Part shown: positions 32,903-41,392 of the stretch, piece after piece
Layout of the letters: each line of letters begins with the position of its first letter
Position numbering within the stretch: the stretch's first letter is position 1
Assembly (NCBI RefSeq): GCF_023715465.1
Contig: NZ_JAMBOE010000002.1
Location: 205,104 to 269,103 of the forward strand
Direction: 5' to 3'
Length of the DNA: 64,000 bases
Source of the DNA: Paenibacillus macerans
Lineage (GTDB): Bacteria > Bacillota > Bacilli > Paenibacillales > Paenibacillaceae
The notes under the pieces: generated by a model
Told to the model about the DNA's origin: nothing
Databases searched by the model: none
What the model saw: the letters and a program-made list of their open reading frames with translations, nothing else
Translations under genes and position numbers: made by a program

Positions 32903-33874
32903 ATGATCAGCAGAATTTTTAGCAGAAAAATCGCCTTGAGCCTGCTTATCGCTTCGTTTTTAACCGCAAGCGGGCCAGCCCTATCCGGGGTGGCTACGGC
33001 TGATGCGGCCAAACAAGAGTCCGCTGCTGCACAAAGTCTTTTTGAATGGGCTAAGAGAGATCCGGGTTTGCAGAAAGCGGCCAAGCAAGGGTTAACAAAG
33101 GTGCAAAATCAAAAAGTGACAAAAGATGGCGTCACCTTGAAGTTGACGGACTATCTTTTTGATGGAGCAAGAGTTTCCTTTGCTTTGCAAAGGGAAGGCG
33201 ATGACTTTGAAACAACGCTGGACGATATAACAAATGCCGAGAAAAAAGGGGTTCTTCTATACGTTGATATTTATATCGACGGCAAAAAGATGGATCTACA
33301 GTCGTATGGAAGATCGGCGTTGCAAGACAACAGTTTGTTGATCTCCTTCAACGACCTGTCCGTTAAGGGCCCGCGAACCCTGTATCTGCCCAAGCAGTTC
33401 GAGCTTACGGTCAAAGCTTATATTTCAGGCGTGAAGGATCCTTTTACCTTTAAATTACCCGTCAAAAAACAAGCGCCACAAAACACAGTTTTAAGCAAAG
33501 CGGTGGTTAAGAAAGCGGGAAATTTCAGCTATACCGTAAAACGGGTAGAATTAACCCCTTATTCAAGCCGGTTAGAGGTGGCTGCACAAGGCGCTCATAA
33601 GCAAGTAAAGGATTTACAAAATTTAGGATTTGATCTCGCGGATAGTAAGGGGAATACCTTATCTCCTATCCTGCAAGCTAATGACGGCGTCGTCAAAAAG
33701 CAGCGCTACTTCGACATGACATATACATCCTTTGCGGCTGTTCCAATTTCTATTGTCGTAAAACCGTATACCTTTAAAACGGACAGCAAAGGAAAATTGG
33801 TTCAAAACAGCGACGGGTCGCCTATTAAAGTATATCTGGAAGATGTGGAACTTGACCTTCCCCTAAAAAAATAA
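32903..33874 (+). CDS. Secreted paralog of the anti-sigma extracellular region
   Basis: 323 residues with a Sec signal peptide (residues 1-35, cleaved near TADA) and no other membrane segment. The mature part matches the extracellular half of the preceding anti-sigma: KDGVTLKLTDYLFDGARVSFAL, then GNFSYTVKRVELTPYSSRLEV and SIVVKPYTFK. It lacks any sigma-binding arm, so it cannot be an anti-sigma itself. RBS AGGAGGAG lies 19 bases after the anti-sigma stop. It may compete for, or present, the same ligand. Confidence 0.8.
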   Translation: MISRIFSRKIALSLLIASFLTASGPALSGVATADAAKQESAAAQSLFEWAKRDPGLQKAAKQGLTKVQNQKVTKDGVTLKLTDYLFDGARVSFALQREGDDFETTLDDITNAEKKGVLLYVDIYIDGKKMDLQSYGRSALQDNSLLISFNDLSVKGPRTLYLPKQFELTVKAYISGVKDPFTFKLPVKKQAPQNTVLSKAVVKKAGNFSYTVKRVELTPYSSRLEVAAQGAHKQVKDLQNLGFDLADSKGNTLSPILQANDGVVKKQRYFDMTYTSFAAVPISIVVKPYTFKTDSKGKLVQNSDGSPIKVYLEDVELDLPLKK

Positions 33875-33892
33875 CCTTCACGCTGTAAGCTA

Positions 33893-33935
33893 AAAATGGG
33901 CCGTCCTCCTTATGGGGAGAACGGCCCATTTGCTT
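33893..33935. terminator. Bidirectional terminator between converging operons
   Basis: AAATGGGCCGT and ACGGCCCATTT form an 11-bp stem, with TCCTCC/GGGGAGA partly pairing above. A-rich on the left and T-containing on the right, it can end the sigma operon and the minus-strand binding-protein operon. Confidence 0.75.
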
Positions 33936-33937
33936 AA

Positions 33938-35542
33938 TTATTGCACGACTTTGTAACGTTCGTATTGCGTTTTCTGGATTTCCAAATATTTTGGCGCGCC
34001 CATCCGGTCCAGCGTGTTGACGTAATTGTCCCAGTCCGACTCGAAATTGGCTTTGCCGGTCACGAATTTGACGCGCATTTCCGTAATGTATTTGTTGATG
34101 TCGGTCAAAACCGCGCTTTGCTCTTTGCTTTCCTCCGGCGTCGGCACAAAGGTCGGCCAAATTTCCTCGGGAAGGTACTTCTCCAGCTCTGCCGAATTTG
34201 TCTTAAAGTCCTCGTCCACCGTTTTCCCTTTGGCGGCGGAACGCAGCTCGGCCGGTGGTTCGACGTATGGGTAATAACCCCCGTAGACATTGTCTACGTA
34301 TTGGAAGGCGCCAAGCTGCTGCCCGCCTTGATAATGCAAAATTTCATCAATATATACCGGTTTCCCGTCTACCATATTATATGTCTCCCCTTCGCTGCCG
34401 AAGAAACCAAACATCGAGCCTTCTTCCCCGTAAAAATAATCGACCCAAGCGATCGTTTCCTCCGGATGCTTATTCGCCTTGGTCATTGTAAATGAGGAAG
34501 TGCCGCGCGTCATCGGGTCCATCCAGTTGACCACCCGGTCCCCGCCCGGCCCGGTGAGCACGTTGATCCCGATGAAATTTTTCGGGCCGGTGGTTCCGAT
34601 ATAGGCCGGGTCTCCCCAGGAGAAAGCGCCGACCTTGTCACCCGAAGCGTCGGTGACCCACTGGGCATACTCGTATTCGGAATAGTTGAAGAGCGGCAAG
34701 GTGCCGTCTTGGTACAGCTGATGCAAATATTGCAGCACTTGCTTGTATTTCGGGTCGTTAAAGACAAGCTTTAGTTCGCCGTCCTTGTCTTTGTATATCC
34801 ATCTTTCCGCCGCCTTCAAGCCGCCGTTCCCCATGCCGAAGCTGCCGAGCAACTGGCGCTCGAACATACTGTTGATAGAACCGGAAGGCATCACCCAGCC
34901 CATCTCGTCATGCGGATCGCCGTTGCCGTTGGCGTCTTGTTCTTTAAAGGCCAGCAGCACCTCCCTGAGCTCGTCGGTCGTGGCCGGCGTCTCAAGGCCC
35001 AGCCGGTCCAGCCAGGTTTGATTGATGTACAGCCGGATCGAGCGGTAAGTCAGCGCACTGTCGATATAGGGCAGCGAATAAATATGGCCGTCCGGCATCG
35101 TCAGCGCTTTTTTCACCTCGGGGTAGTCGGTAAACAACTTTTTCAAGTTGGGCGCATGCTCCTCGATCAGGTCCTCCAGCGGCAAAAAAATCCCCTGCCC
35201 GCCGTAGCTGATCAGCTCATCGTTGCTGAAGCCGATCTGGTAAAACGCATCGGGCAATTGATTGGAGCCGAGCATGACGTTTTTGCGTTCGGTCAAGCTG
35301 GCGCCCGGGATTTCCTCCCATTCGATATGGACGCCGGTTTTTTCCTCGTATTTTTTCCACATCCACAAATCCTTCGACGGCGGCCGGACATCGTTGTAGC
35401 TAACCCGTGCAAATTTCAATGTAACCGGTCCGTCCGTTTCTCCTTCTTCCTTGGGCGTCCCCCCTTTGGAGCCGCAGCCTCCCATCACTAAGCCCAGCGC
35501 CAGCAAACCGATCATAAACCAGCGGAGCCGTCGTTCCATCAT
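33938..35542 (-). CDS. LplA-like extracellular solute-binding lipoprotein
   Basis: About 534 residues from MMERRLRW at 35542, preceded by AAAGGGGATGG; the frame stays open further upstream but without coding character. Lipobox MGGC at about residue 22-25 follows a hydrophobic core. The mature protein (LKFARVSYNDVRPPSKDLWMWKKYEEKTGVHIEWEEIP) is of the large YtcQ/LplA kind that binds oligosaccharides. It is the last gene of the transporter operon; the two permease genes lie upstream. No kinase/regulator pair or ATPase is nearby. Confidence 0.87.
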   Translation of the reverse strand: MMERRLRWFMIGLLALGLVMGGCGSKGGTPKEEGETDGPVTLKFARVSYNDVRPPSKDLWMWKKYEEKTGVHIEWEEIPGASLTERKNVMLGSNQLPDAFYQIGFSNDELISYGGQGIFLPLEDLIEEHAPNLKKLFTDYPEVKKALTMPDGHIYSLPYIDSALTYRSIRLYINQTWLDRLGLETPATTDELREVLLAFKEQDANGNGDPHDEMGWVMPSGSINSMFERQLLGSFGMGNGGLKAAERWIYKDKDGELKLVFNDPKYKQVLQYLHQLYQDGTLPLFNYSEYEYAQWVTDASGDKVGAFSWGDPAYIGTTGPKNFIGINVLTGPGGDRVVNWMDPMTRGTSSFTMTKANKHPEETIAWVDYFYGEEGSMFGFFGSEGETYNMVDGKPVYIDEILHYQGGQQLGAFQYVDNVYGGYYPYVEPPAELRSAAKGKTVDEDFKTNSAELEKYLPEEIWPTFVPTPEESKEQSAVLTDINKYITEMRVKFVTGKANFESDWDNYVNTLDRMGAPKYLEIQKTQYERYKVVQ

Positions 35543-35558
35543 TCCATCCCCTTTTTCT

Positions 35559-36455
35559 TTAACCTTTAATGGCACCGACCAGAATTCCTTTTTCAAAAAA
35601 TTTGGCAAGCAGTGGATACAAAATGAGCAGCGGCAGCGAGGAAACGACGACGACGGCGTATTTAATCCCCTCCTGCACCACCATCCGGTCCGCATAACCA
35701 TCATCGATGGCGATCGCGACCATTTGCCGGAAATCGTTTTGGATCAATATTTCGCGCAGGATCAGCTGTAGCGGATACAGGGAGCGGTCCGAGAGATAAA
35801 TCATCGCATCGAAATACGAATTCCAATGGCCGACGCCATAAAACAGCACCATCACCGCGACGATCGGCGTCGAAAGCGGCAGGACAATTTTGTACAGCAT
35901 CCGGTAATCGCTGCAGCCGTCCACATAGGCGCTTTCTTCGAGCTCGACGGGAATTTGCGTCTGAAAAAAAGTCCGCATAATGATCAGGTTATACGCGCTA
36001 ATCGCCCCCGGCAAAATGAGCACCCACATCGTGTTGACGATGCCCAGCGACTGATTGACCAGATAACTGGGGATCAGGCCGCCGCTGAAAAACATGGTGA
36101 AAGTAAACAGAAACGTAAAGATGTTTTTGCCGAAAAAACGCCGCCTTGACAACGGATACGCGCCGAGGATCGTCATGATCACGTTCAGCGCCGTGCCGAC
36201 GGTCGTGTACAAAATCGTGTTGCCGTAACTGCGCCAGATATCCTTATTTTCAAAAATGGTGAGATAGCTTTGCACCTGAAAACCTTTTGGCCAAAGCAGC
36301 AACGGGTTGTCGTAGATTTGCCGCGGGTCCGAGAGCGACGCAAACAACACGAATGCAAGCGGATACAATATCAGAAACGTCAGCAGCAAAACGAACAGGA
36401 AAATGACCGCATCAGCCACTTTTTCCCCCGTTGTCCGATAGATTGCGGTATGCAT
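35559..36455 (-). CDS. LplC/YtcP-like ABC permease
   Basis: 298 residues from MHTAIYRT at 36455, which follows GGGAGG; upstream extension has no RBS. Six transmembrane segments and the EAA loop LEESAYVDGCSDYRMLYKIVLPLSTP. LplC-type permeases carry oligosaccharides with an LplB-type partner; the C-terminal AKFFEKGILVGAIKG is typical. Directly upstream of the binding-protein gene. Confidence 0.88.
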   Translation of the reverse strand: MHTAIYRTTGEKVADAVIFLFVLLLTFLILYPLAFVLFASLSDPRQIYDNPLLLWPKGFQVQSYLTIFENKDIWRSYGNTILYTTVGTALNVIMTILGAYPLSRRRFFGKNIFTFLFTFTMFFSGGLIPSYLVNQSLGIVNTMWVLILPGAISAYNLIIMRTFFQTQIPVELEESAYVDGCSDYRMLYKIVLPLSTPIVAVMVLFYGVGHWNSYFDAMIYLSDRSLYPLQLILREILIQNDFRQMVAIAIDDGYADRMVVQEGIKYAVVVVSSLPLLILYPLLAKFFEKGILVGAIKG

Positions 36456-36474
36456 GTGCGTTCCTCCCTTCGGC

Positions 36475-37434
36475 TTACCAAAGACTGGTTTGCCCTGCCC
36501 GTTTGGCGATCGCATTGAAGGAAATCAGCAGAATGAAATTGATGACGTTGTTGAACAGGCCGACAGCTGCGGAAAAGCTGTACTGGGCGTTTAAAATCCC
36601 GCTTTTGTACATGTAGGTGGAGATCACTTCCGAGGTTTGCAGGTTCATATCGGTTTGCATCAGCAGCACTTTTTCGAAACCGACATTCATGATGCCGCCG
36701 ATGCTGAGGATCGACAGGATGACAATCGTCGGCATGATTCCCGGCAAGGTCACATGCCACATTCTGCTCAGCTTGCCGGCGCCGTCCATGTAAGCCGCCT
36801 CATATTGCTCCGGCGGAATGCCGGACATCGCGGCCGTGTAAAGGAGCGACGACCAGCCGATACTCTGCCACAATCCCGACCAGACGAACAGATGCCAAAA
36901 TGATCCCGGGTCCGCCAGGAAATCGCCGCCGGAGCCGCCAAACCATGCAATAACCGAGTTAATCACACCGTTCGTTGGTGAAATGAAGAAAAACAGGATG
37001 CCGACGGCGACAACGACGGAAATAAAATGCGGAGCGTAGGAGATGGTTTGCACGACGGTGCGAAAACGTTTGGAGCGGAGCTCATTAAACATGAGCGCGA
37101 GAATGATCGGAGCCGGAATGCTGACGAGCAGGCCGTAAACGCTGATCCCCAGCGTGTTTCGCAAAATGTTCCAGAAATAATAGGCGTTGAAAAACCGTGC
37201 AAAATGCTCAAATCCGGCCCACGGGCTGCCGCCGATCCCCAGCGCGGGCATGAAATCCTTAAAAGCGATTTGCACGCCGTACATCGGCCAGTAATGCCAA
37301 ACGACAAAGTACAGAAAAGCCGGGAAAATGATGACGTATAATGGAAGGTTTCTTTTGAGCTGGCTGCGGACATAGGTCCATCGTGTGGGTTGGTTTGCGG
37401 AGGCGGATGGTTTTGCCGGAGGAGTAGTTTTCAC
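36475..37434 (-). CDS. LplB/YteP-like ABC permease
   Basis: 319 residues with a cytoplasmic N-terminal arm, six transmembrane segments and the EAA loop YEAAYMDGAGKLSRMWHVTLPGIMP. The front segment PLYVIIFPAFLYFVVWHYWPMYGVQIAFKDF is characteristic of LplB/YteP proteins. First gene of the operon; its start is 93 bases downstream of a candidate promoter. Confidence 0.88.
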   Translation of the reverse strand: MKTTPPAKPSASANQPTRWTYVRSQLKRNLPLYVIIFPAFLYFVVWHYWPMYGVQIAFKDFMPALGIGGSPWAGFEHFARFFNAYYFWNILRNTLGISVYGLLVSIPAPIILALMFNELRSKRFRTVVQTISYAPHFISVVVAVGILFFFISPTNGVINSVIAWFGGSGGDFLADPGSFWHLFVWSGLWQSIGWSSLLYTAAMSGIPPEQYEAAYMDGAGKLSRMWHVTLPGIMPTIVILSILSIGGIMNVGFEKVLLMQTDMNLQTSEVISTYMYKSGILNAQYSFSAAVGLFNNVINFILLISFNAIAKRAGQTSLW

Positions 37435-37520
37435 ATGCAGTCACGGCTCCTTCCTGAAAAAGGTGGTGAATGCGCAGTTTAGTTGCAACGGTGGTAAAAG
37501 GTAAATTCCCCAAATTGTTA

Positions 37521-37555
37521 TGACATATATTATGTCACGAAATAAATTTGGTCAA
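37521..37555 (-). promoter_or_regulatory. Promoter and overlapping palindromic operator of the LplABC-like operon
   Basis: Minus strand TTGACC (37555-37550), 17-base spacer, TAATAT (37532-37527). The palindrome TGACATA-TAT-TATGTCA (37521-37537) covers the -10 box. A repressor there would shut off the transporter. The cognate regulator is not in the neighbourhood. Confidence 0.6.
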
Positions 37556-37883
37556 TGTGTAGTGACAAATTTAAAAAGATACCGCCAAACGATGACGGTA
37601 TCCCCTTCGCATAGTCAGCCAAACGCCAGTGCTTCAGTTACACGCTCCACCTCTCACTGGAAATTATCCAATAGATTGGCGGAAATTGAACGCAAATTTG
37701 AGCCTTCATTGGAAATAATCCAATAGATTTTGCTAAAATCACCCTTTTTGCGCCTTGCCGAATCCCGTCTATTGGAATTATCCAATTAGACCGTCTCATT
37801 TACCACTTATTTTCCAATTCTATTGGATATATCCAATCAGATACATAAGACGCTACCAGCGGACATACCGCAACGCGTCCGTT
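37556..37883. repeat. Intergenic region with four near-palindromic repeats
   Basis: No gene between the helicase stop and the LplB promoter. Four copies of a roughly 20-base element occur at 37658-37677, 37708-37730, 37769-37790 and 37820-37841. The core is TTGGAAATTATCCAATAGA with variants AAATAATCC, AATTATCC and ATATATCC; each is close to a palindrome and is followed by AGA or TAGA. Spacing is about 50-60 bases. Function unknown. Confidence 0.75.
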
Positions 37884-40079
37884 CTACGCTTCTTCCGGCA
37901 GGTCGGCGAGTCCTGCCCACAGTCCTGGCAGATCGAGACCGTCGGCGGCAAACGCCTGGCGGATCAGCTCCGGAGCGACAAATTCGTCGTATTTCCCCAG
38001 GTAAGGCGCTTCCTCCGGCGCCAGCAGGTCCTCTTCACGGCAGTCCCGGCAAGCTCTTGCGATTTCCCCGATTAACGTTTGCGCATCGCTTTTACCCGAG
38101 ACGATCATGTAGTAGGGTTCCATCGGAACGACAGAGCATAAGGCGAGACGTTCCGACAAATGGTGCTTGAGCAGCCGCTCCAAGGTACGGAACACCTTAC
38201 TGCCGACCCATGGCAGCACGAACAAGGAGTCCCCGCCAGCCGGCAGGACGACTTGCCGGGCCAGCCCGGTCTCCCTGGCCAGCCGCCGCGCCCGCTCCAA
38301 GCGGTTTACCGCTTGCGGGGACAAATACGGATAAATGACGGAGCCGGCGAGCACTTCCCGCATCTTTTTCACGACCTGCGTGTGAATATCTCCGCCTGCC
38401 CCAAGCCATAACGTATCCACTTTGCCGATTGCCGGTTTTACGTAAACCGCCTTATGCTTTGCGTCCACCTCCGTCACCTTCCACAGCTTCCCGGCCAGGG
38501 TAAAGCAGTATCCGGGCGGCGGAACGGTCGTAATCGAGCCGATCTCCTCGGAGCCGTTATACACCGCATGCTCTTCATCATCCTGAAAAACGGCGTAAAA
38601 GCGGAAGTTGTTTACGATCTTCTCCCCGGTCAGGCCGATGATCAGCGACTTTTCTTCCGTCCACTGCAGATGATCGGTTTGCAGGAGATAATTCAGGAAC
38701 ATTTTATACTGCTCCGGGCTCACCCGGCGAAACGACGGAAGCGTCAGCACCGCTTGCGCCAGCTCGGCCGGCTCCGCTTCCCCCATGCTTTTCAACATGC
38801 TCATCGTTTGATGGTACATCGTGCCGATTGGCAGCTTGCGGATGTCTAGCGGCTCGATCCACTTGTCGCGGACGTACAGCTCGACTACCGCGATCGCGCG
38901 CAGCAGCGTCCACGGCATGCGCGCCGGCAGCGGGGCATCCTCGTCCTCTTCTTCTTGGACGACAAACAGCATCTCGGAAGCCGCATCGCCGCGCCGGCCG
39001 GACCGCCCCAGCCGCTGCACGAAGCTGGACGAGCTGTACGGAGCGCCAAGCTGCACGACCCGCTCAAGCTCCCCGAGGTCGATCCCCAGCTCCAGCGTCA
39101 GCGTCGCCGCGGACACCGCCGGTCCCGGGCCGTTTTTCAGCGCGCTTTCCGCCTCTTCCCGGAGCATCGCCGAAATGCTCCCGTGGTGAACGTAAAACAC
39201 GTCCGGCTCATGGCGTTTTGCCGCGACCCGGCGCATTTCCAGCGTCGTGAGCTCGGCGTCGGAACGGCTGTTGGTGAAAATCAGCGCTTTCTTCAAATGT
39301 GTGCTGTCGTAAATGTACTCGTAGTATGCCTTCCGAGCGTTCTGCAACTGCTCGGCCTGCTGCTCGTCACGGGCATCGGGAAACGAAAAATGCTCAACCC
39401 GCAGCCGCAGCTTGCGTCCTCCCGCCGAGGATACGACCTCGACCGGCTCGCGGCTTCCTGCTCCCAACCATGCCTTGGCCGATTCATAATCGCTTAATGT
39501 CGCCGACAAACCGATCCGCCTTGGTCTGGCGCCGGCCATCCGCTCGATGCGGACAATTTGGCTCAGCACCTGGATGCCCCGGTCCACCCCCATAAAAGCG
39601 TGCACCTCGTCGATGATGATGTAACGCAAGTCATTAAACAACGCGGGAATCGCGTTGGGGCGGTTCATCAGCAGCCCCTCAAGCGATTCGGGCGTGATTT
39701 GCAGTATCCCGGAAGGATTCCGGACCAACTTCGTTTTTTCGGCTTGCGGCACGTCGCCGTGCCAATGCCAAACCGGGATGCGCGATTCGCGCAGCAAATC
39801 CTCGAGCCTGGCGAACTGATCGTTGATTAACGCCTTCAGCGGGCCGATGTACAAGATGCCTACGGAGCTGGCCGGCCGGTTGTGCAGCTCGGTCAGCGCG
39901 GGAAACAACGCGGCCTCGGTTTTTCCCGAAGCAGTGCCCGAAGCAATCAGCAAATGGCGGCTTGTCCCAAAGCAGATGCGGCAGGCCTCCACTTGCACGG
40001 CCCGCAGCGCCTCCCATTTCCGCTTATAAATAAATTCCTGAATAAATGGGGCCAGTTGATAAAAAGGATTGTCGCTCAT
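37884..40079 (-). CDS. Lhr-like superfamily II helicase (BrxHI-like)
   Basis: 731 residues. Helicase motifs in order: Walker A ASGTASGKT (46-54), motif Ib TPESLEGLL, motif II DEVH (157-160), motif III SAT (192-194), motif IV ALIFTNSRSDAE, motif V TLELGIDLG and motif VI QRLGRSGRRG (355-364). A C-terminal region of about 360 residues resembles the Lhr-associated winged-helix/beta-barrel part. Such helicases unwind or remodel DNA or RNA:DNA duplexes. The ATG overlaps the stop of the ATPase gene by four bases. It is the last gene of the three-gene TerB/ATPase/helicase operon. Confidence 0.88.
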   Translation of the reverse strand: MSDNPFYQLAPFIQEFIYKRKWEALRAVQVEACRICFGTSRHLLIASGTASGKTEAALFPALTELHNRPASSVGILYIGPLKALINDQFARLEDLLRESRIPVWHWHGDVPQAEKTKLVRNPSGILQITPESLEGLLMNRPNAIPALFNDLRYIIIDEVHAFMGVDRGIQVLSQIVRIERMAGARPRRIGLSATLSDYESAKAWLGAGSREPVEVVSSAGGRKLRLRVEHFSFPDARDEQQAEQLQNARKAYYEYIYDSTHLKKALIFTNSRSDAELTTLEMRRVAAKRHEPDVFYVHHGSISAMLREEAESALKNGPGPAVSAATLTLELGIDLGELERVVQLGAPYSSSSFVQRLGRSGRRGDAASEMLFVVQEEEDEDAPLPARMPWTLLRAIAVVELYVRDKWIEPLDIRKLPIGTMYHQTMSMLKSMGEAEPAELAQAVLTLPSFRRVSPEQYKMFLNYLLQTDHLQWTEEKSLIIGLTGEKIVNNFRFYAVFQDDEEHAVYNGSEEIGSITTVPPPGYCFTLAGKLWKVTEVDAKHKAVYVKPAIGKVDTLWLGAGGDIHTQVVKKMREVLAGSVIYPYLSPQAVNRLERARRLARETGLARQVVLPAGGDSLFVLPWVGSKVFRTLERLLKHHLSERLALCSVVPMEPYYMIVSGKSDAQTLIGEIARACRDCREEDLLAPEEAPYLGKYDEFVAPELIRQAFAADGLDLPGLWAGLADLPEEA

Positions 40080-41392
40080 AGTTCAAACTCCGCGAGAAAG
40101 CCGTCGACTTCGTCCGGATCCGCTTCGGCCGGCTTTACCCGGTGCTCGCCGACAAGCTGCTCGAAGGATGCTTCCGGATTTTGCCGCAGCGTATGCAGCA
40201 AATCCATAAAATCGCGGATCACTTCGCGCGGGGTAAGCAGTTGATCGGCGCCCAGGCGGCCGACGGCGGCCTCCATAAAATAAACGATCTCCTGCTGCGC
40301 GACCAACGGCGCATAGCCAAAATGCTGGGCATGGATGTTTACCAGCTTTTGCAGGAGCAGCAGAATTTCCTCGGGCGACAGCATCTCCAGCTTCAGGATC
40401 GGCCCGGAGTAATTCACGAAGCCTTTCCCGGCGTAGCGCCCTTCCATCAGCCGGGAGCGCAGCGCTTCATAGCTGAACAGGCCCCTGCGTTCGTCTTCGA
40501 CAAATTGCGGCGTTCCCCCGACAAAAATGCCCAGATGCTCCGCCTTGCCCTGCATCGTATCGTTAAACATCGTCAACAGTTTTTCATAATTGCTTTGCCG
40601 GGACACGCTGTTTGAAATCTTGTATAAATTGACGGCTTCATCGATAAACAGCAGCAAACCCCGGTACCCGATCCGCGCCGCAAACTCCGACCACAGCTTA
40701 ACATAGTCGTACCAATTTTCGTCATCGATGATGACGCCGACCTGCAGTTCCTTTTTCGCTTCCGTTTTGGTCGGGTACTCGCCCCGCAGCCAGCGGAGCG
40801 CCGCCTGCTTCCGGTCGTCGTCGCCCAGTTTATGGCCGTTCCAATAGGCCGCCAGCACTTTGGCGAAATCAAACCCGTGCACCAAGTTGTGCATTTCGGC
40901 CGTAACCGCAAATATCCGCTCCACCACATCGTTTATAGCGGGATCGCTTGGCTTTAGGCCCGTCTCCCGCAGCGCCTCCTGTTGCAGAGCGGCAAACCAT
41001 TTTTGCAGCATCGCTTCCAGCGCTCCACCGTCCGGGCGCGTCTTGGTAGACAGATGGGTCATCAGTTCGCGGTAGGTGGCCAAGCCTTGCCCTTTCGTCC
41101 CGACCAGTCTGCGCTCCGGCGACAAATCCGCGTCGGCCACGACGAAATCCCGGTCCATCGCATAGTTGCGGATCGTCTGCAGCAAAAAGCTTTTTCCGCT
41201 GCCGTAACGCCCGGTAATAAATTTGCACGCCGCTCCGCCCTCGGCGATGTTGTCGAGGTCTTTGAGAATGGCGTCAACTTCCGCCCGGCGGCCCACCGCG
41301 ATATGCTCTAGCCCCACCCGCGGCACCACGCCGGCCGTGAGCGAATTGACCAGCGCCGTAGTGAGGCGCTTGGGGATTTTCACTTCATTCAC
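40076..41392 (-). CDS. BrxD-like P-loop ATPase (DUF2791)
   Basis: 438 residues. N-terminal VPRVGLEHIAVGR, Walker A GRYGSGKS (61-68), Walker B LLLFIDEA (246-253), arginine-containing sensor region DERRGLFSYEALRSRLMEGRYA. This is the DUF2791/BrxD pattern: an AAA-type ATPase found next to Lhr-like helicases in type 2 BREX and other stand-alone clusters. No BREX core gene (pglZ, pglX) is present here. RBS AAAGGAG precedes the ATG, and both ends overlap neighbours by four bases. Confidence 0.85.
   Translation of the reverse strand: MNEVKIPKRLTTALVNSLTAGVVPRVGLEHIAVGRRAEVDAILKDLDNIAEGGAACKFITGRYGSGKSFLLQTIRNYAMDRDFVVADADLSPERRLVGTKGQGLATYRELMTHLSTKTRPDGGALEAMLQKWFAALQQEALRETGLKPSDPAINDVVERIFAVTAEMHNLVHGFDFAKVLAAYWNGHKLGDDDRKQAALRWLRGEYPTKTEAKKELQVGVIIDDENWYDYVKLWSEFAARIGYRGLLLFIDEAVNLYKISNSVSRQSNYEKLLTMFNDTMQGKAEHLGIFVGGTPQFVEDERRGLFSYEALRSRLMEGRYAGKGFVNYSGPILKLEMLSPEEILLLLQKLVNIHAQHFGYAPLVAQQEIVYFMEAAVGRLGADQLLTPREVIRDFMDLLHTLRQNPEASFEQLVGEHRVKPAEADPDEVDGFLAEFEL

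Noticed and set aside
33938-35704. Extended N terminus (54 extra residues) of the LplA-like lipoprotein
   Set aside because: The upstream part is Arg/Cys-rich without an RBS and lies in the permease's 3' end; the true start has an RBS followed directly by a lipoprotein signal.
37658-37841. CRISPR array
   Set aside because: Repeats are imperfect palindromes, unevenly spaced, with only four copies, AT-rich spacers and no cas genes.
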